DNA from: Pseudoips prasinana
Lineage: Eukaryota; Arthropoda; Insecta; Lepidoptera; Nolidae
NCBI GenBank assembly: GCA_951640165.1
Contig: OX621250.1
Span: 1,302,001-1,366,000, forward strand
Reading direction: 5' to 3'
DNA: 64,000 bases
A model generated the notes under the pieces. That model saw only the letters and a list, made by a program, of their open reading frames with translations. It was not told the DNA's origin and searched no databases. The stretch's first letter is position 1, and each line of letters opens with the position of its first letter. Shown in pieces: positions 10,900 through 21,114 of this stretch. Both the position numbers and the translations under genes were made by a program.

Positions 10900-11524
10900 A
10901 TATACACACATCTTAATTTTAACTAACATCATGTCAGCTAAATGGCGTGTTCAAATCCACTGCTGGACAAAGATATCTACAATGGAACTGCGTGAATCCT
11001 TTGGAGGATATTATTAAATTTGAATTTTAACTATATTTAGATTTAAATATCAAAATTCCTAAATCTTTATGTTTTTACCTCATTCACATTAGGATGACCG
11101 TAATTATGCGGTTTTGTACAATTCAAACGCCTCTCGAAACCCACAAGCTTTCACGGCCTTTCCCAGAAAGGTTTTCAAGTGTCTCATTAACAAATGAACC
11201 TTACTTATGTACAATTTTCCGTCCTTCAACTTATTCGTGCTTAAATTAATAAAATTCTTAACAGTAGATACTAAAAATAAACTCATATTAAATAACTCAC
11301 AGCGACGAACGACTTCAAATGAACATACCTGAAACAAGACGTAAGATTAATTAAAAACACTGAAGTAACATGTTTTCAGGTACTTTAACACTTATATGTA
11401 CCCGTCGACTAAAATAATTATTTAGCGTTTGACATTATAATTAACTTGGTACAGTTACCGACTGAATACTTGCGTAGAATAAGAATATCATTATTTCAGT
11501 AAAGCTTTAAAGAGTATGCTACTA

Positions 11525-11711
11525 TCACATTAATATTATAAAGACGAAAGTTTGTGAGTGTGTATGTTTGTTACTTCTTCACGACTAAACGGCTGAAGAG
11601 ATTTTAATAAAATTTGGTATAGAGTTAGCTGACACCCTGGATAACACATAGGGGACACATAGGCTATAATTTGTAATGATTAATGCGGGTAAAACCACGG
11701 AGCACATCTAG
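11525..11711 (+). mobile_element. Non-autonomous Helitron, 0.19-kb type
   Basis: Starts TCACATTAATATTATAAAG after an A. The body has GTATGTTTGTTACTTCTTCA and TTTTAATAAAATTTGGTATA. The 3' end is GCGGGTAAAACCACGGAGCA-CAT-CTAG-T, with one stem mismatch. Same 3' end as the 0.32-kb Helitrons but a different body. Relatives lie at 28348, 49978 and 56310. Confidence 0.8.
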
Positions 11712-11848
11712 TTCAAAATAACTTTGGTTACAAACCAGATATTGTGCCTGTATTTTGGGTACTTATTATAATATAGTTTTATTTAAACAAGAGACATAAA
11801 TAAGGTAAAATACATAGAATATTTTGAAAAGGGGATGAGCTTCGTTTT

Positions 11849-12138
11849 TAAGATTCCGTACCAAAAGGGTAAAACGGGACCCTATTACTAAGACTTCGAT
11901 GTCTGTGTGTCTGTCTGTCACCAGGCTGTATCACATGAACCGTGATAGTTAGATAGTTGAAATTTTCACAGACATGATGTATTTCTGTTGCCGCTATAAC
12001 AACAAATACTAAAAAAACGAAATAAAATAAATATTTAAGGGGTTCCAATACAACAAATGTGAATTTTTGCTTGTTTTTATAGATAATGGTACGGAACCCT
12101 TCGTGCGCGAGTCCGACTTGCACTTGGCCGGTTTTTTT
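11849..12138 (+). repeat. rep-H, near full length
   Basis: About 290 bp, closely matching 10599-10899: CCGTACCAAAAGGGTAAAAC at the start, TCACATGAACCGTGATAGTT in the middle, GCGAGTCCGACTTGCACTTG and GGCCGG plus T run at the end. The two copies are direct repeats 1.25 kb apart with the Helitron at 11525 between them. Confidence 0.7.
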
Positions 12139-12474
12139 GGATATTCGGAGTTAATAAGTTACCATGTGAGCAGGTTGTCTGTTTACGTCCGGATGCTTGT
12201 GACGCTTTTCCCTTCGTCCTCTATGCCGACTCACTCTGACTCTTAACTGGGCACCTGCTGGACCAACTCCCGTCCCAGGTGTACAGTGTCACAGAGGTCG
12301 TGAACTATATTCGTTAGGGTCGACAACCGAGAGTAAGTGACGCGGTTGTTGACGAAAGGCAGGCTGTAAGTATCTGTCAGTGTGCGTGGGCTTGTGATAT
12401 AAAAACATTCTTAACTAGTGTTTAAATACATTCGTTAATCTTAATTTGACTCAACTGACTTGACTGACCAGGGG

Positions 12475-12669
12475 TTCTAACGGCTAAGTCGCCGAACATC
12501 GATTTCTTAAATGGCGTTCAAACAAATAAAGGTAAAAAATTACTTAATAAATCGTTAAATCGGCCTCCATGAGCACATGTGACTTCATAAATGGTCCGCA
12601 ATCGATTGTCAACGGTGAAGCCAATTTAACGATTGATTGAGTCAGTTTAAACCTTTATTTATTTGAACG
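12475..12669. mobile_element. MITE-I copy, right end lost
   Basis: Left terminal repeat from CGGCTAAGTCGCCGAACATC, core CATGAGCACATGTGACTTCA, inner part of the right repeat (AATTTAACGATTGATTGAG, TTTATTTATTTGAACG), then an abrupt change at about 12669. The complete copy at 45012-45246 shows about 35 more bases on the right. The break joins a SINE2b that has lost its own head, suggesting one deletion removed both ends. Confidence 0.8.
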
Positions 12670-12885
12670 GTAAGCTAGAGGTCGTGGGTTCGATACCCAC
12701 CCAAGAATTTTTTTGTGTGATGATCACGATTATTTGTTTTGTGTCTGGGTGTAATTTATTTGTAATGTGTATGTATTTAAAAATATATAAGTATGTTTAT
12801 CAGTTATCTGGTTCAAGTAGTACAGGCTCTGTCTAGTTTGGGATCAGATGGCAGTGCGTTAGTTGTTCCAAGAAATTTTTAGACT
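12670..12885 (+). mobile_element. SINE2b, head-truncated
   Basis: Begins just before the B box (GGTCGTGGGTTCGATACCC), continues with ATCACGATTATTTGTTTTG and TGTCTGGGTGTAATTTATT, and ends with CAGGCTCTGTCTAGTTTGG, GATCAGATGGCAGTGCGTTA. The A-box portion is absent. Confidence 0.8.
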
Positions 12886-12919
12886 GTAATAGTTAAGAGA
12901 AGTAATTGTTATGAATGTA

Positions 12920-13275
12920 TTTTGCGTATATACTTACTTATCCAATAATAATATTTAATTCGTACCTAATATAGACAGAACCATTCAGACAATATGTATT
13001 AAAAATATAGCTAAAATTTAAAATTTCGATAATTAAACCTACACATGATCTCCTTGACAATAACTTAATATAAGCTAGCTTAATATTATTACTATGATAA
13101 AATAAATGTTATTGTAATTTTTTTTTTCATAGAGTCCGTGTACCTGGATATCTACATATATGTACCTGGATATAATTATAAATTGATTACTTAATTAAAT
13201 ATTTCTATAAACATGTTCTGACTAACTACAAGCGATTTTTTAAAGCCTTCGTGAATAAAAATCTTTTTTATATAT
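12920..13275 (+). repeat. rep-E, long copy
   Basis: LINE-3'-end-like repeat: ACAATATGTATTAAAAATAT, CTTGACAATAACTTAATA, ATAAAATAAATGTTATTG, CCGTGTACCTGGATATCTAC, ACATGTTCTGACTAACTAC, AAGCGATTTTTTAAAGCC and GTGAATAAAAATC. The variable 5' extent among copies and constant 3' end suggest target-primed reverse transcription. Confidence 0.6.
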
Positions 13276-13294
13276 TTTTATCGGCCAGTGGTTA

Positions 13295-13520
13295 GTAGTA
13301 GGTGTCATAGTTGTAGAAACCACCCAGTAGGCCTCTGACATGGCTTACCGACTGTTACCTAATGGCAACAACCGGGACCGAGAGCTTAACGTGCGTTCCG
13401 AAGTACGGACGAGCTCGGAAATGAAACCACTTTGACGGTCTCACATCTATGGATTGACCTCGAGCCTAGTTGTTTAACCTTGCGGAGCGGTGAGACCATC
13501 TGGCTATAAGCGCCCCAAGT
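13295..13520 (+). repeat. rep-L copy
   Basis: Diverged copy of 3895-4125: CACCCAGTAGGCCTCTGACA, TGGCTTACCGACTG, CGAGCCTAGTTGTTTAAC and GGTGAGACCATCTGGC. Contains an extra block (CTCGGAAATGAAACCACTTT) that the first copy lacks. Confidence 0.55.
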
Positions 13521-13841
13521 GCGTACATAACAAAGTATGAATATAAAACTAGATTAGTATACGATATTTAATTTTTGTAACCCTATCTCATTTACTCATT
13601 AGCAACAAACCTCGACCCATTCAAGCTAATTCATTAGGGCTGTCACAGGCAGAGGTGTAATAAAACGTTACTTACTTAGCATTTAATTGATTGATGAGTT
13701 CCCTAGCCTATGCTAATAATGAGAACGACATATTTATGAAGCTTTTGTTAGTGATTTGAGGGTTACTATGACCAAGGGTTGGAACTAATTGATTGATTGT
13801 GATATAATGCACATGTATCTTCCAGCATAATATAAATAATA

Positions 13842-15107
13842 GGTCTTTACCTATGAAATTGCCGTTTTGTATGAAAAAATTTAAACGAATTTTTTTCATG
13901 AATTTTTTTATTTGTATTAATCGAAGTAATCACCCATGCAATCAATGCATCTTTGCCATCGCAGTGGCAGTTTATTGATGCCCTTCTTAAAGAAATCAGC
14001 TGGACGGGAGGCAACAAATTCTTCAAAGGCATTTTGTACTGCCTCTCGGGTATTGAATTTTTTTCCCGCCAAGAAGTTATCCAAATTCTGGAAAAAGTAG
14101 TAGTCTGTAGGCGCAAGGTCTGGTGAGTAGGGCGGATGACGGAGAGCTTCCAACCCCAGTTCTTGCAACTTGGAGACCGTCTGCTGTGCAGTATGAGGTC
14201 GCGCGTTGTCGTGCAGGAGCAGCGGAGACGAGCGATTGACCAATGCTGGTTGGAGATGCGCCAGCTTCTCCATCATTGTGCTCAGTTCTTCACAGTACAC
14301 ATCTGCAGTAAGCACAAGCTGTGATGAATCACACCGGCGCTAGACCACCAAACAGTGACCATCACTTTTCTAGGGGTAAGTTTTCGTTTAGGGCATTGTT
14401 TAGGTGCTGAACCAGGATCCAACCAACTTGCTGAGCGCTTGCGGTTATCAAACAGAATCCATTTTTCATCGCAGGTAACAATGCGGTTCAAAATTCCTTC
14501 ATTTGTGTGTCTGTTGAGCAGTGCAAGGCACGTCTCGACGCGTACTTCGCGCTGGCGATCATTGAGTTCGTGGGGCACCCATTTGTCAAGCTTTTTTACC
14601 TTGCCAATTTGACGCAAATGGACCAATATTGTTTTGACGCTAACGTCGAAAGCTGCTGCTAATTCAGCCGTAGATTGTGTATCATCAGCTTCCACAACCG
14701 CCTTTAATTCGTCATTGTCGACCAAAGTCTTCGGACGACCGCGAGGTTCATTTTTCAGGTCGAAATTTCCAGAACGGAAGCGAGCAAACCAATAACAGGT
14801 GGTGCGTTGGTTTGTAGTGTTAGCTCCGTAAACGTCGTTGATGTTGCGTGCCGCTTGTGCCGCGTTGCTGCCACGACGGTACTCATATTCCATAATTACT
14901 CGAATTTTTAACGTATCCATGATGACGAAAAAGATTGAAATGCGATGAAAATGTAACACTAATCAATAAAGAAATGACTACTTTTGGAAAAAAGAATCCA
15001 TGTTTTTAAAATAAAATTAATTTGAAATTAGAATTCTTAGCCAAACAAAAATTATTTTGATTTGAAATGGCCAGTACTGCAGAACGGCAATTTCATAGGT
15101 AAAGACC
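13842..15107 (-). mobile_element. mariner DD34D transposon, copy 2 (defective)
   Basis: Complete 1266-bp mariner on the minus strand, TA-flanked (13840-13841 and 15108-15109), with the same TIRs as copy 1. Its reading frames translate to the same peptides as copy 1 throughout, including the shared frame-breaking deletion. The two copies therefore form a 1.27-kb inverted repeat with an 8.15-kb loop. Confidence 0.97.
13917..14920 (-). pseudogene. mariner transposase, frame broken by internal deletion
   Basis: Predicted start at 14920 (MDTLKIRV). The first frame carries GRP, WVPHEL and TCDEKW and stops at 14282 after VIHHS. The second frame carries HDNARPHT and YSPDLAPTDYYFF and ends at 13917. 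The break is at the same place as in copy 1, so the lesion predates at least one transposition. Inactive as a source of transposase. Confidence 0.95.
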
Positions 15108-15723
15108 TAATATTAATTACTGTTTTAATCTCGAGAGCAGAAACCCGACATAGATTTGTTAATAGGCGAACTAGTGCACGGGATAGCTCAAAATTTGCAT
15201 GATAAACAAATGAAGAACGATTCGTCTTTTATATTTGTGTGTTCCTGGTAAGGTGACTTTCCTTGCCGATGTATCAGCGATGTGAAGCATCTTGGCGCGG
15301 TCTGACTATTGATTGGTGACAGGCAAATCAATTTAATTTCCCAGCGTCTCCAGAATTTAGAGGGCATGTAAAGCAGCTGTGTGGTGAGGCCGAAAAATAT
15401 CATCACCCCATCTCATTCCGTGTAGAGATCGTCCCGTGTGATTATACTTACGCAGCAAAAGTTTACCAATATAAACCAAAATATATCAATAATTTAAATT
15501 TTACAATAAGTTTAGCTTCAGTATGTGTGTGTGTGTGCGTGTGTATGTATGTGTGTGTGTTTTTGTTTTAATAATGATTTTGTATACTTTTATTTGATTT
15601 AATTTATAAGTACAATTGTTGGCTATCGACCGAAGTATATTTGTAATGGGTTACGGTATATTGGTAGTGAATCGGAGCCGAGGCAGTTTGATTTTATTTT
15701 ATTTTATGTTGATTTTATTTTAT

Positions 15724-15860
15724 ACATACATAGACTCACGCCTGTTTCCCAGAGGGGTAGGCAGAGACAACGGATTTCCATTTGTCACGATCTTTGCACA
15801 CGTCTTTTGCCTCGATTACTGTCATTATATTCTTCATACATGCTCGCCGGTTTAGGGTTC
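15724..15860 (+). repeat. rep-C copy
   Basis: About 137 bp: ACATACATAGACTCACGCCT, GTTTCCCAGAGGGGTAGGCA, GAGACAACGGATTTCCATTT and CATACATGCTCGCCGGTTTA. Nearly identical, inverted, at 23434-23573. I recall it as a widespread lepidopteran motif. Short ORFs here (15616-15855, 15782-15964) are incidental. Confidence 0.7.
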
Positions 15861-15967
15861 TTCTGACCTGCCCTTTCTTGAGAAAGGATTTTTATTTTAA
15901 TAATCTTTTATTTAGATTTTTTTGTTTCTTTCTTTTAAAACTTATTCTTTTATTTTATGTATAATTT

Positions 15968-16190
15968 TTAACTCACTGTGGCAGGTAGCTGAAAATCAGC
16001 GTTACAGCCACATTGTGGTTGTAACATCATGCTGAGCTGCTAGCCATTTGAGCGCACTAAAATGTTTTAGTAACACTAATGGAGTATTTATTTATATTTT
16101 ATGTCGCCATTGTTACTCTAATTGTGAATTTTTTGTATTGTAATTATGTGTACTCAATAAATATTTTTTTCTTCTTCTTCTACTTTCTTC
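15968..16190 (+). repeat. LINE 3'-UTR-like fragment
   Basis: CACTGTGGCAGGTAGCTGAA and GTTACAGCCACATTGTGG lead to an AT-rich end with AATAAATATTTTTTT and a (CTT)n tract (about 16170-16190). The arrangement (non-coding, AATAAA, simple-repeat tail) resembles a LINE 3' end. No second copy was found in the window, so the call is weak. Confidence 0.35.
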
Positions 16191-16194
16191 TATT

Positions 16195-16350
16195 ACCTAC
16201 CAGAGAACGGGCAGCGGCGTTTTTCTGTGAACTATGACCATCAAACTGCAATCAACAACCCGTCTGCCAATCGTGGCGATTATGGGAATTCCCTCATTAT
16301 TTGGGTAGGCTTTTATCTAGCTGTGGACGTAATTTATATGACATGATGAT
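16195..16350 (+). repeat. rep-G copy
   Basis: CTACCAGAGAACGGGCAGC, GTTTTTCTGTGAACTATGAC, AACCCGTCTGCCAA, CGTGGCGATTATGG, then an ATGATGATGA tail at about 16342. Opposite orientation to the 3165 copy; the CTGCTGGAC motif is replaced by CTAGCTGTGGACG. Confidence 0.6.
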
Positions 16351-16444
16351 GAAAGCAGTCGGTCTCGGTTATACTCATGATAAAACATTAAGCCATGCCA
16401 GCGAACAATTCTGACAAAAGGATAACCACTGCTCACACGATAAA

Positions 16445-16876
16445 AACCAGTCAAGTGCGAGTCGGACTCGCGCACGAAGAGGTCCGTACCATTATTTCAA
16501 CTACTAGACGGGCCTGTTGGCGTGGTTGGCAAATGCTTGCTTTTCACGTTGGAGGTCGTGGGTTCGATTCTCATCCACGACTAATATTTGTGCGCATGAA
16601 CATGTCTGTTTGTCCTGAGTCTGGTTGTAATTTACGTATATAAGTATGTATTTACAAAAGAAAAGCACATATACATGTAGTATATCAGTTATCTGGTTTC
16701 CATAGTACAAGCTCTACTTAGTTTGGGATCAGATGGCCATTTGTAAATAATGTTCCAAAATATTCAAAACAAAAAAACTGTGTAACTATCACGGCTCATG
16801 AGATACAGCCTGGTAACAGACAGACAGCGAAGTCTTAGTAATAGGGTCCCGTTTTACCCTTTGGGTACGGAACCCT
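16445..16876 (-). repeat. rep-H, internally deleted and split by SINE2
   Basis: Inverted rep-H in two parts. The first (16445-16508) has CAAGTGCGAGTCGGACTCGC and GTACCATTATTTCAACTAC, skipping the middle of the unit. The second (about 16780-16876) has AACTATCACGGCTCATGAGA, CAGACAGACAGCGAAGTCTT and GGGTACGGAACCCTA. A SINE2 (16510-16765) lies between, so the order is rep-H, its internal deletion, then the SINE. Confidence 0.75.
16510..16765 (+). mobile_element. SINE2, full length, inside rep-H
   Basis: Head GGCCTGTTGGCGTGGTTGGC (A-box-like), B box GGTTCGATTCT in GGAGGTCGTGGGTTCGATTC, body CATGTCTGTTTGTCCTGAGT, and 3' end TATCAGTTATCTGGTTTCC, TTAGTTTGGGATCAGATGGC, AATAATGTTCC. A minus-strand ORF of 68 codons across it (16504-16710) is the SINE read backwards. 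Confidence 0.88.
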
Positions 16877-17179
16877 AAAAAGGAGAAGAAGAAGAAATAT
16901 ATATCTTTTCTAGTTTTTAATCCGCATGTAACCAATTTTAACGCTACTGCAGTTTCGCCAGACAGACTTGCCAGACGTCTGGTGGTAACACAGACAGATT
17001 TGAGCAAATAATTTAAGCTTAATAAATAATTCACGCAATCAAGCAATCGAGGACCCTCAAACGAGGCTGTAACTCCATCGATCTCAGCAAATAGGTTATA
17101 GGTGACAGTATAGCAAGTAAGTGCAAACCCATGTCGGTGCTACCTCTACGCCGCAAAAATGTGACGTCTATATGACGCA

Positions 17180-17545
17180 CTAGCTTACCCCGTGGTTTTA
17201 TCCGCGTTATCTATACATATAATAAAATCGTAGGAGGGTCAAAACTGTACTTAGAATATTATTTTAAAAAGGATACTTGGGGCGCGATCTACAATCGATA
17301 TAGAAGCCAACAATATACTTTTTAGAGTATTTGTCTGTATGTATGTCCGGGCTAAACTCAAAAAGTACTGCATGCATTTGCTTCAAATTTAGCATGAATA
17401 TTATACTAAGAGGTCGGGTCGACATATAGGCTACATATTATCACGCTATCACCTATGAGGGAGGAGCTATGACAATTAAAAAATTTTTACGCGGGTACAA
17501 CCGCGAGGCACAGCTATACTTTATAAATTATAGCTCATGTATTAT
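17180..17545 (-). mobile_element. Helitron 3' piece split by another Helitron
   Basis: Before 17210 lies CTAGCTTACCCCGTGGTTTT-ATCCGCGTTA, the reverse complement of a Helitron hairpin-CTAG end. After the inserted element the sequence resumes with ACTTTATAAATTATAGC, exactly what follows that end in the copies at 18041 and 49978. Sequence identity to a Helitron is lost after about 17545. Confidence 0.75.
17210..17517 (+). mobile_element. Non-autonomous Helitron, 0.32-kb type, copy 2 (nested)
   Basis: TC start at 17210 (TCTATACATATAATAAAATC), body GTATGTCCGGGCTAAACTC, hairpin CGCGGGTACAACCGCG-AGGCACAGCTA. The final G of CTAG is replaced, either a mutation or shared with the target. Inserted about 30 bp inside an older inverted Helitron. 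Confidence 0.85.
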
Positions 17546-18040
17546 TTGGATCACCATCATCATCATTTCTAGCTACATCCCTAGCCCAAAGATTTTCTCT
17601 TTTCTTAAGTAGTTTTGTGTATAATAAAATCAATAAACTCTTGCACATATATCCAATGTGCAATCCGCAATGGCAAAACACTGTAACAAACTGGCTTTAG
17701 AGTTTTATTATACAGAAACTGAAAACTTCATAAGTATAATTAAATAATCTACACACACACGCTCACACAAGCTTCATGCATGTTTTAAACAATATTGTAT
17801 GTACCCGAATATTGTCTCTCAATACGTAACAAATTCATTGTAATTTATAACAAAATCTGTTCTAAATCGCTGCAGGGAGGAGAGAGCCTGGAGATTTGTC
17901 ACACAAGTCTCAAGCCTACTGCAGACTACAGCTTTTTCAAAGGACAAAAATAATGTTAGTTTTTGTTTTCTTAATCTTAGATGGAATGTACTTTTATTTG
18001 TACCTTTTTGAGAGAATTAAGCGATTATATTATTATTATA

Positions 18041-18349
18041 CTAGCTGTGCCCCGCGGTTTTAACCGCGTTACACTTTATAAATTATCACAGCTCCTCGTC
18101 GTAGGTGATAGCGTGATAATATGTTGCCTATATGTTGACCCGACTTCTTTGTAATATTGATACAAAATTTGAAGTAAATCCATGCAGTACTTTTTGAGTT
18201 TAGCCCGGACATACATACAGACAAAAAGATAAAAATTCTAAAAACTATATTTTTGGCTTCGATATCGAATGTAGATCACCCAAGTATCCTTTTAAGAAAA
18301 TATTCAATGTACAGTTTTGACTTTCCTACGATTTCATTATATGTATAGA
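18041..18349 (-). mobile_element. Non-autonomous Helitron, 0.32-kb type, copy 3
   Basis: Inverted. Plus strand starts CTAGCTGTGCCCCGCGGTTT-TAACCGCG (CTAG end and hairpin) and finishes ATTATATGTATAGA before a T. The A/T insertion site is kept. The RTE-a fragment at 18350 begins exactly where the Helitron stops. Confidence 0.87.
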
Positions 18350-18493
18350 TTATCATCATCATCATATCAACCTAAAGACGCCTACTGCTGGACTAAGGTC
18401 TCCCTCAAAGAGCTCCACAATTGCTGGTCTTGCGCTATCCGCATCCAGCGACTTCCAACGACCCTCACAAGATCATCGATCCATCGTGTTAGT
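18350..18493 (-). mobile_element. RTE-a LINE 3' end
   Basis: Inverted copy: (ATC)n tail, CTAAAGACGCCTACTGCTGG, CCTCAAAGAGCTCCACAATT, GCTGGTCTTGCGCTATCCGC, CCTCACAAGATCATCGATCC. Truncated before the GAAGACGCAGCGTGG motif. A 63-codon plus-strand ORF over it is antisense to the LINE. Confidence 0.65.
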
Positions 18494-18870
18494 TATTCGG
18501 ATATATGAGCTATATTATTACAAATTTTCATCTAGATTCTTCGGTAGTTTTTGGGTGAAAGAGTAACAAACATCTATAGATCCATTCATCACCATTTGCT
18601 AAAATACCGTCGTCCCAAGAACTTCTTAGACTTTCAGGATAAAGATTTCATGAGCTACATATAACAAATTTATTAGAAACTCTCGTGTATTGGATATATC
18701 GTACTCGACGGGTAAGAGTTCAACCGCCATCGCCCCCCATTTTCTTTAATCGTATCCGTATAATTTAAAAGGTCCCTTTCGATCCTGAATCGGACGTTCA
18801 GCCCGCGTCTTTGCGTTCTAACATACAGCGACCGTTGTTCCAAATGGCACCAAAAACCGACCCTCTCATG

Positions 18871-19079
18871 GATATTATTCACACACGGCCGACTGATCCC
18901 AAACTAAACAGATCGTGTACTATACTTTTCTTTTGTAATTACATACATATATAGAAAATTACACCCAGACTAGGACAAACAGATATGTTCATGCACACGA
19001 ATATCTGTCCTGGGTGGGAATCGAATCCACAACCTGCGGGGTATAAGACAAGGATTTACCAACCATGCCAACGGGTCCT
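18871..19079 (-). mobile_element. SINE2 with internal deletion
   Basis: Inverted: GATATTATTCACACACGGCC, ATCCCAAACTAAACAGA, CTACTTTTC-type body, ACCCAGACTAGGACAAACAG, CTGTCCTGGGTGGGAATCGA, ending at CCAACCATGCCAACGGG. The CAGATAACTGATATACTA part of the 3' body is missing. Confidence 0.8.
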
Positions 19080-20283
19080 TCAAACTCAGTCGCCAGTTTC
19101 AAGTATTATTTGTTATAAGTCTTGTGCCTATGCGCGTTTCTAGTGTCTGGTGAAGCAGTTAAACCTACTAGGTTAACTGTTACGTCATGTTAATATAATC
19201 TCTCCACTTTGGCTCAGAACTAAAGGTCAGACCCTATCGATGATCTGCTTTTTCCTCACATTAGGGTTACAATAAAGTACCGCAAAAAGATAGAAATCTA
19301 GCCGATATAAATCACAGATACTAATCAGAATTATAATAAAAACTCATAAGCTTATATGAAAAAGCAAAGTATTTATTATAATTTTAGACAAAACTTCCTC
19401 GCAAACACTAAAAGTATTATAAATTCTGTCTAGTCTATAGAAAAGTAAATCTCAGACCTTTTTAGAGACACTTGTTCCTTTCTTTGCTAAGCTTAACCAA
19501 CTCCGTAAAAATCAATAGATCCAGTATCCGGACTAAACCACCTTTTTCACGGCATCGTAGCCATAAAACTTTCGTATCAGCCGTATGGATCTTCGCAAGT
19601 TTTATGGAAATCTAACAAGAAGTTTGGCATATAATATTGGGTTTTATCGTTGAGACTAATGGGTTTCACAAAAGGCGCTAATGTGAAATAAATTGTCGAC
19701 TGGCGACCCGCCCTGCTTGCCTCTGCGATATATAGCGTCTGGATACGACGTGTTTGAATAGTTTTATTGCGTACGAATTATGGCTTTTCGAAGGCTTTTT
19801 CTGGTATATTTTGGTAATAACTTTTAGAATATACTATTAACTTACAATAATAATAATATAATGACTATACAAATAACAAAAGTGCGTTTTAATATTAAAA
19901 TTCTTCTTCTCCCTAAATAATTATAATGATGTTAGTGTTGTGTATCCATTTATTAATTTTTAATTTAATTGCATTATTCTCAATGCAAAATGTAACTCTA
20001 ACCTCAAAAATGGGAAATATAATTATATCCTAAATTTGGTCTGCCAGTTTGAATTGTTGGTAGCTTAACGCAGAGCCCCTGTGTGTGTTTTATGATAGGT
20101 GCTGGTTCGAAACCCGCCGGACGCTTAAACTGATGTATTCATTTTATTAGTAGTTTGATACTATGTACCTTATTTTATTGATATTTTCTTTTGACATTGG
20201 GTTTTTTGGTGTATAATTATATTTTCAAGAATTTTAACAGCCATAAGTTTATTAAGTGTACCTTGATTTTGAATGTGCAGAAG
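19080..20283. other. Unrecognised 1.2-kb stretch
   Basis: No open frame of note. At about 20040-20115 the text GGTAGCTTAACGCAGAGCCC with GGTTCGAAACCCGCC looks like a decayed tRNA/SINE head, but A- and B-box spacing is poor and I do not call it. Confidence 0.35.
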
Positions 20284-20450
20284 TCATATAATAACAATAA
20301 ATACTTACTCTTTCACGAAAAATTACCGAACGGATTTTGATGAAACTCTGTAGTTATATTATAGGGTAAGTATATGTATATCCCAATAACACATAAGCAA
20401 CAATATAATTCATAATGTTTACTACTGATTATACCGCGGGGAATAGCTAG
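20284..20450 (+). mobile_element. Helitron-like element, diverged
   Basis: Ends ATACCGCGGGGAATAG-CTAG-T, with a partial hairpin end. The body has CTTTCACGAAAAATTACCGA and ATTTTGATGAAACTC, the usual 'target the host with primer-like' spacing seen in the other short Helitrons, but the 5' boundary is uncertain. Confidence 0.5.
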
Positions 20451-20924
20451 TATTAAATAAACTCTTTAGTTTTAAGATTCTAGTTTTGTGAAAACTATGA
20501 TATTTGTTTGGAATATTAAAGATATTGTTACTATTGTTACGTTCTAAGCGAATATCTTGTCTCCGTTTCGGAGAAATAAACAAACCCACAAACAACAAAC
20601 AAAATGTTTCGTGTATTTGTCTCCTGCTGGACAAATTCAAAGGAATAACTAAAACTAACTCTACCTTCACACGTCTTCAAGACGTTTTAATATATCGATA
20701 AAAGTACTTAGTATCAAAACGGCCGTCTATTTAGCAATATGTTTATCCATTCGCTTATCAATACCAGCCAAAGGAGACTCCGAAAATAATTCCAGAAGAT
20801 ATACTCAAAAGGTTTTGTTTTTGTTATTTTTTATTGTGTTTTCGGCCATCACTTTGACATAAATCATACATCATTTTAAAAGTGATAAAATTCGAAGATA
20901 AATAAATATTATGGGACAACTTAC

Positions 20925-21110
20925 CCACTGGCAACTGCTCCAAAACCAGGCAAAGCCTGTACTACGCCAACCAGACAACTAATTAATATTCTTATATATA
21001 TCTAAATATATAAATATTGTGTTCATCACACAAATTTTGTCCCGGGCAAGAATCGAACCTCCGGCATACCAATCAGAGTAAATAGCTACTAGACCAACAA
21101 GCCAATTAAA
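20925..21110 (-). mobile_element. SINE2b, inverted
   Basis: CCACTGGCAACTGCTCCAAA, CCAGGCAAAGCCTGTACTAC, ATAAATATTGTGTTCATCAC, TTTGTCCCGGGCAAGAATCG, then CTAGACCAACAAGCC, the complement of the SINE2b head. A diverged but near full-length copy. Confidence 0.7.
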
Positions 21111-21114
21111 TCAA

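Noticed and set aside
10599..12138. ORFs in rep-H copies (10702-10884, 11848-12123)
   Set aside because: Repeat-derived, with related peptides only because the repeat is duplicated.
16504..16710. Minus-strand ORF rich in Cys/Tyr, and similar ones at 35997-36200 and 49535-49744
   Set aside because: They are SINE2 read in reverse; the shared peptide text around RTHDL reflects SINE identity, not a gene family.
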